Assembly: GCA_020724205.1 (NCBI GenBank)
Contig: DYHK01000016.1
Span: 1-9,340 of the forward strand
Source: Candidatus Aenigmatarchaeum sp.
Lineage (GTDB): Archaea; Nanobdellota; Nanobdellia; Pacearchaeales; GW2011-AR1
Length of the DNA stretch: 9,340 nucleotides
Direction of reading: 5' to 3'
This document shows, one piece after another, positions 1 through 4,680 of this stretch. Under the pieces are notes generated by a model. It was not told the DNA's origin and made no database searches. It was given only the letters and a program-made list of their open reading frames with translations. A program made the position numbers and the translations under genes. Each line of letters begins with the position of its first letter. Position 1 is the stretch's first letter.

Positions 1-364
1 CAAATAGTCCAAGAAACGCTGGGAAAAGTCCAGCAAAACATCCTGGGCAAGCTCCTCCTAATAACCCTGAAAAAACTCCTGCAAAGGTAATTCCTTCTTC
101 TCCAGAAGTCATAAAGCTTATTTCTCTAAATTTAATAATTATAAGGTTAATATTTAATGCAGTCAAAAAAGCTACAGTAAAATTAAGTAAAATAAAAGGA
201 ACATAAAAGTCAGCTCTATAAGCACTAAAAAGAGTTTTGAAAGTAATATAACTCTGATTAACAAAAACAGAGATAATAATATACATCAGGAATAAAGCTA
301 CAAAATAAAAGATATACGGCCTCTCAATAATAGCCTTCTCAATCCTCTCTGATCTTAAACTCAT
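1..364 (-). CDS. Polytopic membrane protein with CPGC motif, C-terminus cut by window edge
   Basis: Reading the minus strand from the ATG at 364-362 gives an open frame of 121 codons that runs off the window, so the C-terminus is missing. The protein starts with a short charged segment, then has hydrophobic stretches at about residues 17-35, 52-78 and 92-121. The last contains a Gly-rich turn with a Cys-Pro-Gly-Cys motif at residues 106-109, within GGACPGCFAG. A CPxC inside a glycine-rich transmembrane segment suggests a redox pair or metal site, but I do not recognise a named family. A TATA-like box centred 27 bp upstream supports this ATG and a leaderless transcript. The nearby membrane thiol oxidoreductase makes a redox role tempting, but that is inference only. 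That it is a real gene is likely; its function is unknown. Confidence 0.75.
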   Translation of the reverse strand, partial: MSLRSERIEKAIIERPYIFYFVALFLMYIIISVFVNQSYITFKTLFSAYRADFYVPFILLNFTVAFLTALNINLIIIKFREISFMTSGEEGITFAGVFSGLLGGACPGCFAGLFPAFLGLF

Positions 365-386
365 AATATAATCAAAAGAAAATTGG

Positions 387-395
387 CTTAAAAAG
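387..395 (-). promoter_or_regulatory. TATA box of the CPGC membrane protein gene
   Basis: CTTTTTAAG on the minus strand is centred about 27 bp before the ATG at 364, as expected for a leaderless archaeal promoter. It lies in the dyad GCTTAAAAAGC. Confidence 0.5.
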
Positions 396-411
396 CTTAT
401 GAAGTAAAAAA

Positions 412-831
412 CTAATTATCAAGCAGAGTAATGAAAAATTCCTTATCCTTATACTCTCCATAATACCTATAAAAATTTGGTTTCAGATTTATCTTATAAG
501 TAATTCTGGAAATTATCTTATCAAAATCTTCCTTCTTAGGCTTCCAATCATTTATTAGTTCCTTAGGAAATTCAGAAAGAACAACAGAAGCGTCTGTCTT
601 GAATTTTCTCTTCTGCATCTCTTTTTTAATTTCTTCATGTCTGTTTTTAAGATAAAGTAATTTGTTCTTAAAGAATTTAATATGTCCGGGTCCTAAAACA
701 TAATCTTTTGGAATTCCATTTAAACTTGAGTTTTTTCTCACATAACCCAACAACATAAGTATTTCCAGATACTCTGCTACAAGGTGTTGATCACTAAGCT
801 TCCTCGGTTCAATTATATTTACTCGAACCAT
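412..831 (-). CDS. T4 endonuclease V-like pyrimidine-dimer DNA glycosylase family protein
   Basis: This 139-residue protein aligns along its length with phage T4 endonuclease V (DenV, 138 residues, as I recall its sequence). Matching blocks are the N-terminus MVRVN, LSDQHLVAEYLE at 12-23, GYVRK at 29-33, VLGPGHIKFFKNKL at 45-58 and YRYYG at 121-125. The T4 enzyme cuts the glycosyl bond at cyclobutane pyrimidine dimers using the alpha-amino group of residue 2, with Glu23 essential, and then acts as an AP lyase. Here Glu23, Arg3 and the equivalents of Arg117 and Lys121 (Arg109, Lys113) are kept. Thr2 is Val, Arg22 is Leu, Arg26 is Met and Trp128 is Phe. Val at position 2 still allows Met removal, so a free N-terminal amine is possible. 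The C-terminus is about a dozen residues longer. Family assignment is firm; dimer specificity is uncertain. It has its own promoter. Confidence 0.88.
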   Translation of the reverse strand: MVRVNIIEPRKLSDQHLVAEYLEILMLLGYVRKNSSLNGIPKDYVLGPGHIKFFKNKLLYLKNRHEEIKKEMQKRKFKTDASVVLSEFPKELINDWKPKKEDFDKIISRITYKINLKPNFYRYYGEYKDKEFFITLLDN

Positions 832-835
832 TAAG

Positions 836-853
836 GCTTAACAAAAGTTAAGC
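836..853. promoter_or_regulatory. Perfect 7-4-7 palindrome between TATA box and endonuclease V-like gene
   Basis: GCTTAAC (836-842), AAAA, GTTAAGC (847-853) form an exact inverted repeat lying just upstream of the ATG at 831 and directly downstream of its TATA box. A repressor bound here would block transcription start. Operator function is inferred from position only. Confidence 0.4.
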
Positions 854-861
854 TTTTAAAT
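854..861 (-). promoter_or_regulatory. TATA box of the endonuclease V-like gene
   Basis: ATTTAAAA on the minus strand is centred about 26 bp before the ATG at 831, implying a leaderless mRNA. Confidence 0.55.
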
Positions 862-875
862 TTAACATAAAGAAA

Positions 876-915
876 GAAAAAATTTCCAAAAAATTAAGGA
901 AATAAAAATAAAAAA
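876..915 (-). terminator. Oligo-T terminator region after dsbA-like gene
   Basis: Immediately after the stop codon of the thiol oxidoreductase gene, the minus strand carries several T tracts, including runs of six. This is the usual form of intrinsic archaeal termination. No hairpin is needed or seen. Confidence 0.5.
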
Positions 916-1680
916 TTACATTAAAGCCTGTATTGCAGATTCAAAATTTGTATAAGGAACTGCTCCAGATATCGCTTGAGTTTCTCCATCCTTGTTTACT
1001 AAAACAAAGTAAGGTGTTCCTCTTCCTCCAGCAGCACTAGCTTCTGCAAGATCCTTATTTACTTTTGCAGCTGCTTCTCCTCCATCAAGACACTTATTGA
1101 ACTTAGCAGTATCTAACTTAAGATTTGCTGCATACTTCTTCAAACTAGCAATATCTAATGCTTGTTGATTCTCAAAAAGCACGTCATGATACTCCCAGAA
1201 TTTTCCTTGTCTATTAGCACACTCAGATGCTTCAGCAGCCTTTTGTGCCTGAGGATGTATACTATTTAAGGGGAAATGTTTAAACACTAGATTAACCTGT
1301 CCACTCTTAAAATACTCACTATTCCTGAATTCAGCAAGTGATCCCGAATATGCTCTTGCACAGAACGGACACTGGAAATCTGAAAACTCTACAATTGTTA
1401 TCTCAGCATCCTTATCTCCAAGTAAAGGGTCAGCATTAGTAAGAGATAATTGGATATTTCCATTTCCTCCAGTATTAACTGTAGGGGCTCCACCTCCACC
1501 AACAACATTTCCTGTTCCTCCGAAGCTTAGTCCATCAAATCCAAAGCCTCCTGTGAATAAAGATATTACGAACAATCCTGCAAAGACGAATGTAGCTACC
1601 TTCCAAAGAGTTGATTTCTTAAACGAAATTGTAGCAACAGATTCTTCATTTGAATCTTTTTCTACCTTCTTTTCAACCAT
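916..1680 (-). CDS. Membrane-anchored DsbA-like thiol-disulfide oxidoreductase
   Basis: A 254-residue protein with a Lys-rich cytoplasmic N-terminus, one TM helix at about 25-43, a Gly/Ser-rich linker to about 75 and a thioredoxin-fold domain of the DsbA/Com1 type. The active site is C104-P-F-C107 in FSDFQCPFC. The helical insertion contains the family pattern HFPLNSIHPQAQKAAEASEC and GKFWEYHDVLF. The cis-proline loop is GTP at 221-223. Cys154 and Cys197 in the insertion could form a second disulfide, as in BdbD-like members. It likely introduces or shuffles disulfides in proteins outside the cytoplasmic membrane. The start is fixed by a Shine-Dalgarno GGAGGT eight bases upstream, unusual here because most neighbours are leaderless. 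It follows the repeat-encoding ORF by one base, so the two are probably co-transcribed and translationally coupled. No DsbB-like or VKOR-like partner is evident, unless the truncated CPGC membrane protein serves. Confidence 0.9.
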   Translation of the reverse strand: MVEKKVEKDSNEESVATISFKKSTLWKVATFVFAGLFVISLFTGGFGFDGLSFGGTGNVVGGGGAPTVNTGGNGNIQLSLTNADPLLGDKDAEITIVEFSDFQCPFCARAYSGSLAEFRNSEYFKSGQVNLVFKHFPLNSIHPQAQKAAEASECANRQGKFWEYHDVLFENQQALDIASLKKYAANLKLDTAKFNKCLDGGEAAAKVNKDLAEASAAGGRGTPYFVLVNKDGETQAISGAVPYTNFESAIQALM

Positions 1681-1681
1681 T

Positions 1682-1837
1682 TCATTTTACCTCCTTCCAA
1701 TCATATGAATATGTGATTGCTGACTTTTTAGAGTCCTTCCAATCATATGAATATGTGATTGCTGACTTTTTAGAGTCCTTCCAATCATATGAATATGTGA
1801 TTGCTGACTTTTTAGAGTCTTTCAAATTATTAATCAT
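1682..1837 (-). CDS. Putative 51-residue repeat-peptide ORF upstream of dsbA-like gene
   Basis: The minus strand carries ATG at 1837-1835 and TGA at 1684-1682. The product is MINNL, then three identical 14-residue units KDSKKSAITYSYDW, then KEVK. The repeats come from three exact 42-bp DNA copies, so the frame is kept because 42 is divisible by three. It ends one base before the dsbA ATG, and its last codons include the dsbA Shine-Dalgarno. TATA-like sequence at 1858-1873 puts the start of transcription at or just before its ATG, so this would be the first start codon on the dsbA mRNA. It could be a real small protein, a leader peptide controlling dsbA, or an untranslated leader that happens to be open: two other frames through the repeat are open as well. 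No known family was recognised. Confidence 0.45.
   Translation of the reverse strand: MINNLKDSKKSAITYSYDWKDSKKSAITYSYDWKDSKKSAITYSYDWKEVK
1689..1694 (-). promoter_or_regulatory. Shine-Dalgarno sequence of dsbA-like gene
   Basis: GGAGGT on the minus strand lies eight bases before the ATG at 1680. It is the only strong ribosome binding site found here and implies that dsbA is read from a leadered or polycistronic mRNA. Each repeat copy carries the weaker GGAAGGA. Confidence 0.75.
1692..1819. repeat. Three perfect 42-bp tandem repeats
   Basis: The copies are at 1693-1734, 1735-1776 and 1777-1818, identical base for base and with no spacers. Each starts CCTTCCAATCATATGAATAT on the plus strand. 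A degenerate start of a fourth unit (about 9 of 12 bases matching) follows at 1819-1830. The copy nearest dsbA merges into its ribosome binding site. Identity of all copies suggests recent expansion or conversion. Each copy also holds an AT-rich TATA-like core (ATATTCATATGA on the minus strand). Confidence 0.97.
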
Positions 1838-1857
1838 TTTAAGTATAAGTAACTAAA

Positions 1858-1873
1858 TTAAATATTTTATAAA
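1858..1873 (-). promoter_or_regulatory. Promoter of the repeat ORF and dsbA-like gene
   Basis: The minus strand reads TTTATAAAATATTTAA. The first half matches an archaeal TATA box and would place the transcription start about six bases before the ATG at 1837. The overlapping AATATTTAA would place it on the ATG. Confidence 0.5.
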
Positions 1874-2128
1874 GTTAACTGTAAATTCTAATATACTATA
1901 TTACATTATAAATGTTATGAAGATAAATTCTAAACAAGCTTCTAATCACTCAAGGTAAAAAATATATTAAATAATCTATAACAAATTTTTCCCAGTAAAA
2001 ATTTTAACATTTTACTAACTTATTTATCCAATTAATATAACCTCTTAATTATAATTAATATAGAATTAACATTTAACATCTGGATTTTAGCCATATTAAA
2101 TTATAGGTTTTACCAACTATCACAACAA

Positions 2129-2148
2129 GTTAGGGGTAAAGTCCTAAC
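2129..2148. promoter_or_regulatory. Small inverted repeat upstream of MFS promoter
   Basis: GTTAGG (2129-2134) and CCTAAC (2143-2148) pair exactly around an 8-base loop, about 30 bp upstream of the transporter TATA box. It could bind a regulator; this rests on position alone. Confidence 0.2.
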
Positions 2149-2178
2149 AGAATAATCACTTCTCAAAAACAACACTAA

Positions 2179-2186
2179 TTTAAATA
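2179..2186 (+). promoter_or_regulatory. TATA box of MFS transporter gene
   Basis: TTTAAATA is centred about 25.5 bp before the ATG at 2208, implying a leaderless mRNA. Confidence 0.6.
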
Positions 2187-2207
2187 TGAAATTCAATATA
2201 ACTATAA

Positions 2208-3653
2208 ATGGGCGATAATGCTGAATTAAAAAAAGAGGATCCTCCCCTTAATAATGAGGTTCTTGAAAAAGCAGACATAGAGCTGAAAAAGGAAAAAACT
2301 CGTAAAATTTCTATTGTGGAGGGTTCATTTGCCTCTGTAATGTCTGGAGCAGGAGATTCTTACATTACTCCCTATGCAATTGAGCTTAAAGCAAATAATG
2401 CTCAAGTAGGAGCAATTACAAGTCTGGCAGGGATTCTTGGTCCACTGGCACAGATATTTGGAAGCAAGCTCATAGAAAAATATCCAAGGAAAAAAATTGT
2501 CTTTGTAGCAGTAATCCTTCAAGCACTTATGTGGATAGCAATTCTAGGTCTTGGTTTCATTTTCCTAAAGTATGGTGAATCAATATATCTGATTCCTCTC
2601 TTAATTGCTTCTTACATACTCTATGCAATTTTTGGATCTCTTGGAGGACCAGCATGGTTCTCAATGATGGGAGATGTTGTTCCGGAAAATTCAAGAGGAA
2701 GTTATTTCTCAAAAAGAAATAGGATCACAGGATTTGTTGCAATTGCTTCTACACTTCTGGCCTCATTGCTATTATATTATACAAAGTTAGGAGGGATAAT
2801 AATATATGGCTTCTTAGTTTTATTTGCAATTTCTTCTATAGCAAGATTCATATCAGGAATATTAATTAATAAGTACTATGAACCTCCAATAAAATTAAGC
2901 AAAGAGTATTATTTTTCCTTCTGGCAGTTTATTAAAAAAGCTCCATCAAATAACTTTGGAAGATTTACTATTTATATTGCCCTAATTAATCTCTCAGTAA
3001 ATATTGCAGGACCATTCTTTGCAGTTTATATGTGGAAAGATCTTGGTTTCAACCCAATATGGTTCACCCTAGTAAATATCTCAGCTGGTTTATTTTCAAT
3101 ACTTCTAGTGCCTATATGGGGGAGATTTGCAGATAAATACGGAAACAGAGAGATGTTAAAAATAGGATCAATATTCATCTCCATAATACCATTCTTATGG
3201 CTATTTTCAGGAAACCCTTTATACCTTATCCTTGTACCACAGCTAATTTCAGGAATTGGATGGGCTGCATTTAATTTAGCAGCATCAAACTTTATTTATG
3301 ACGCTGTAACTGTTGAAAGAAGAGCAATATGTGTTGCATATTATAGCGTATTAAGCGGTCTAGGAGTATTTATTGGAGCAATTGCAGGAGGATTAATTGC
3401 AGAATACTCAAATATAACTTTCATAAACATATTCTTTTTTATCTTTATAGTATCGGGAATATTCAGAGCCCTATTCTCAATAATAATGATTCCTAGAATA
3501 AGAGAGGTAAGAACAACAATATCAAAAGACAGGCCAAATCCTTTAAACTACCTGAAAGAAATAAGACCTATTCATGGATCTATAGCTCTTCTGACACACC
3601 CATTTTCAACAATCAAACTTCTAGGTCATAAAATACATGTGACAAAAAACTAG
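2208..3653 (+). CDS. Major facilitator superfamily transporter
   Basis: A 481-residue polytopic membrane protein with about 12 hydrophobic helices, the normal size and shape of an MFS secondary transporter. About 33 charged residues precede TM1. The loop between the helices of the second half carries a good motif A-like sequence, GRFADKYGNREML at 305-317. The matching first-half loop is weaker (SKLIEKYPRKKIVFV, about 86-100). GDVVPENSRGSYFSKRN at 155-171 resembles the conserved loop after TM4 in a subgroup of archaeal and bacterial MFS proteins. Several Gly/Ala-rich helices (GAIAGGLIAEY, about 387-397) fit the fold. The substrate cannot be told from sequence. The gene stands alone, with its own TATA box and a start codon at the predicted transcription start. 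The C-terminal tail of about 50 residues is basic and probably cytoplasmic. Confidence 0.93.
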   Translation: MGDNAELKKEDPPLNNEVLEKADIELKKEKTRKISIVEGSFASVMSGAGDSYITPYAIELKANNAQVGAITSLAGILGPLAQIFGSKLIEKYPRKKIVFVAVILQALMWIAILGLGFIFLKYGESIYLIPLLIASYILYAIFGSLGGPAWFSMMGDVVPENSRGSYFSKRNRITGFVAIASTLLASLLLYYTKLGGIIIYGFLVLFAISSIARFISGILINKYYEPPIKLSKEYYFSFWQFIKKAPSNNFGRFTIYIALINLSVNIAGPFFAVYMWKDLGFNPIWFTLVNISAGLFSILLVPIWGRFADKYGNREMLKIGSIFISIIPFLWLFSGNPLYLILVPQLISGIGWAAFNLAASNFIYDAVTVERRAICVAYYSVLSGLGVFIGAIAGGLIAEYSNITFINIFFFIFIVSGIFRALFSIIMIPRIREVRTTISKDRPNPLNYLKEIRPIHGSIALLTHPFSTIKLLGHKIHVTKN

Positions 3654-3692
3654 ACATAAAAATAAGACCATATTAATTTGCTTATAGAAATC

Positions 3693-3700
3693 TATATAAA
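3693..3700 (+). promoter_or_regulatory. Strong TATA box downstream of MFS gene
   Basis: TATATAAA, one of the best TATA matches in the window, is centred 25.5 bp before the ATG at 3722. It drives a possible 31-codon ORF, a small RNA, or an extended leader for the zinc-binding protein gene. Confidence 0.55.
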
Positions 3701-3721
3701 CTACATAAACTTAAATCTTAT

Positions 3722-3817
3722 ATGAGTATAGAGAGTAAAAAAACAGGGATGCCCATAAAGCATAATTGGTTTAACTCTTGTAGAGTCATCTATACGTCTA
3801 TTAAATTCTACTGCTAA
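3722..3817 (+). CDS. Possible leaderless 31-residue small ORF
   Basis: ATG at 3722 sits at the same distance from a strong TATA box as the starts of the recognised genes and opens a frame of 31 codons ending in TAA at 3815-3817. The product begins MSIESKKTGMPIKHNW and ends in cysteine; it has no recognised domain. No ribosome binding site is present, which fits leaderless initiation. Inside it lies a 5-bp hairpin (ACTCT at 3774-3778, AGAGT at 3782-3786), so the transcript could instead be a small RNA. Chance occurrence of so short an ORF cannot be excluded; the support is its promoter spacing. Confidence 0.3.
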   Translation: MSIESKKTGMPIKHNWFNSCRVIYTSIKFYC

Positions 3818-3827
3818 GCTATAAGAT

Positions 3828-3837
3828 TTTTCTTATA
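3828..3837 (+). promoter_or_regulatory. Weak TATA-like box of the zinc-binding protein gene
   Basis: TTTTCTTATA is centred about 25 bp before the ATG at 3858 and supports that start over the TTG at 3840. It is a poorer match than the other boxes, so the gene may also be read from the promoter at 3693. Confidence 0.35.
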
Positions 3838-3857
3838 CCTTGCATAATATAACTAAA

Positions 3858-4250
3858 ATGGTTAAATCAATTCTATCTAACACCTGTATAATCTGTAAAG
3901 AAGAAATTAGTACTCAGATATGTCCCTCTTGTCTTTCAGAGTCTATGAGGGACTGGTTAGTCTTAAAAAAACTCTCAAAAGAAAAAAAAGGCATAGATAA
4001 ATTCTTGAATTACTTAAAAATCTTCAGTGGAATGAATTCTAAAGATAAAGATATTGCAGAAATAAACAAAGAATATTGCAAAATATGTAGAAAAAGTCAG
4101 TTGGAAATATGCCCAAACTGTTTCACAAAAATAGTTCAATTAAGAATGAGAGAAGAGGATGTTTCAAGACAACACATAGAAGAATTCAAGAGAATATTCT
4201 TATTCAATACTAAAAAAGAAGCAGAAAAAGATATTCAGTTATATTCCTAA
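3858..4250 (+). CDS. Small protein with two CxxC-CxxC zinc-binding units
   Basis: A 130-residue protein from the ATG at 3858; a TTG six codons upstream is also in frame but has no promoter at the right distance. It has two similar cysteine clusters, C10-x2-C13-x8-C22-x2-C25 and C74-x2-C77-x7-C85-x2-C88, each with Pro after the third cysteine (CPSC, CPNC). This spacing is typical of treble-clef or zinc-ribbon knuckles binding one zinc each. The resemblance CIICKEEISTQICPSC to CKICRKSQLEICPNC suggests an internal duplication. A Lys-rich segment separates the units, and the C-terminus is charged and helical. No membrane segment or signal peptide is seen, so it is probably cytoplasmic. The fold suits nucleic-acid or protein binding, but the specific role is unknown. 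Confidence 0.8.
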   Translation: MVKSILSNTCIICKEEISTQICPSCLSESMRDWLVLKKLSKEKKGIDKFLNYLKIFSGMNSKDKDIAEINKEYCKICRKSQLEICPNCFTKIVQLRMREEDVSRQHIEEFKRIFLFNTKKEAEKDIQLYS

Positions 4251-4258
4251 GATTTCTA

Positions 4259-4291
4259 AGGGGCTGGCTTTCGTGGTGCAAGCCAGCCTCT
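4259..4291. terminator. GC-rich hairpin between convergent genes
   Basis: AGGGGCTGGCTT (4259-4270) pairs with AAGCCAGCCTCT (4280-4291) over 12 bp with a single G-T pair; nine central pairs are perfect and the loop is nine bases. It sits eight bases after the zinc-binding gene and seven bases after the end of the opposite gene. No T run follows on either strand, so it is not a bacterial-type intrinsic terminator. It may protect 3' ends or act as a bidirectional transcript end. Confidence 0.55.
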
Positions 4292-4298
4292 AATATTA

Positions 4299-4628
4299 TT
4301 AATTTGAAGAAAGTAAAGCAGTTTCAAGACTACCTCTTCTTAACTTAAATCCTTCTTTAGGGATCTCAATTTCAGGTACTTCCCCTTTCTTTTCACTTTT
4401 ATTTACAGGTTTATGTATATCTTCTTTCTTATTTCGAACTTCAAAATTATTAGACATTTCAGTATAGACACTCTCTGCCCCATCATTAAAACCTCTTGGG
4501 TAAAGAGTATAGTGTTGATAAAAAATTAATCCTGAAAGACTAATAATAATAGGGCAAATAAAATGTCTAAGGAATTTATTTTCGAAACCATAACCTGTTG
4601 GTTTCAAATAATTAACTAACCTATTCAT
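4299..4628 (-). CDS. Hypothetical protein with one transmembrane helix
   Basis: A 109-residue protein from the ATG at 4628. A TTG two codons upstream is in frame, but the TATA box at 4650-4657 puts the transcription start exactly on the ATG. After a basic N-terminus (about 20 residues) comes one hydrophobic helix at about 22-40 (HFICPIIISLSGLIFY). A hydrophilic, Lys/Glu-rich tail with little predicted structure follows. The positive-inside rule suggests that the N-terminus is cytoplasmic and the tail external. No domain was recognised. It lies downstream of the cyclase-like receptor gene on the same strand but has its own promoter. Confidence 0.6.
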   Translation of the reverse strand: MNRLVNYLKPTGYGFENKFLRHFICPIIISLSGLIFYQHYTLYPRGFNDGAESVYTEMSNNFEVRNKKEDIHKPVNKSEKKGEVPEIEIPKEGFKLRRGSLETALLSSN

Positions 4629-4649
4629 TAACAAACTAACATTTTATTT

Positions 4650-4657
4650 TTTATAAA
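4650..4657 (-). promoter_or_regulatory. TATA box of the one-TM protein gene
   Basis: TTTATAAA on the minus strand is centred 25.5 bp before the ATG at 4628. It decides the start codon in favour of ATG over the upstream TTG. Confidence 0.6.
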
Positions 4658-4680
4658 CATTATTATCCCAAAAAATATAC

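Larger units (their letters stand above)
1838..2207. other. AT-rich divergent intergenic region
   Basis: No supported gene lies in these 370 bases between the repeat ORF/dsbA pair and the MFS transporter. The region holds the promoters of both, at 1858-1873 and 2179-2186. It also has low-complexity AT sequence with AATTAATATA twice near 2035-2070, and a small hairpin at 2129-2148. No tRNA-like cloverleaf or C/D-box signature was found. Confidence 0.7.

Noticed and set aside
1692..1819. CRISPR array
   Set aside because: The 42-bp units abut directly with no spacers, and no cas genes are present.
1650..1856. Plus-strand 68-residue ORF encoding SFQSYEYVIADFLE repeats
   Set aside because: It starts inside the dsbA coding region on the opposite strand and is open only because the 42-bp repeat preserves frame; no suitable TATA box or ribosome binding site was found.
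2325..2522. Minus-strand 65-residue ORF
   Set aside because: It is wholly antisense to the well-supported MFS transporter and lacks promoter or domain support.
3654..3839. tRNA or C/D-box RNA between the MFS and zinc-binding genes
   Set aside because: No cloverleaf, T-loop consensus, or C and D boxes could be found; only short dyads such as GGGATGCCC are present.
3840..3857. TTG start for the zinc-binding protein
   Set aside because: The TATA-like box is at leaderless spacing from the ATG at 3858, and the six extra residues add nothing recognisable.
4629..4634. TTG start for the one-TM protein
   Set aside because: TATA spacing places the transcription start on the ATG at 4628, so the TTG would not be in the mRNA.
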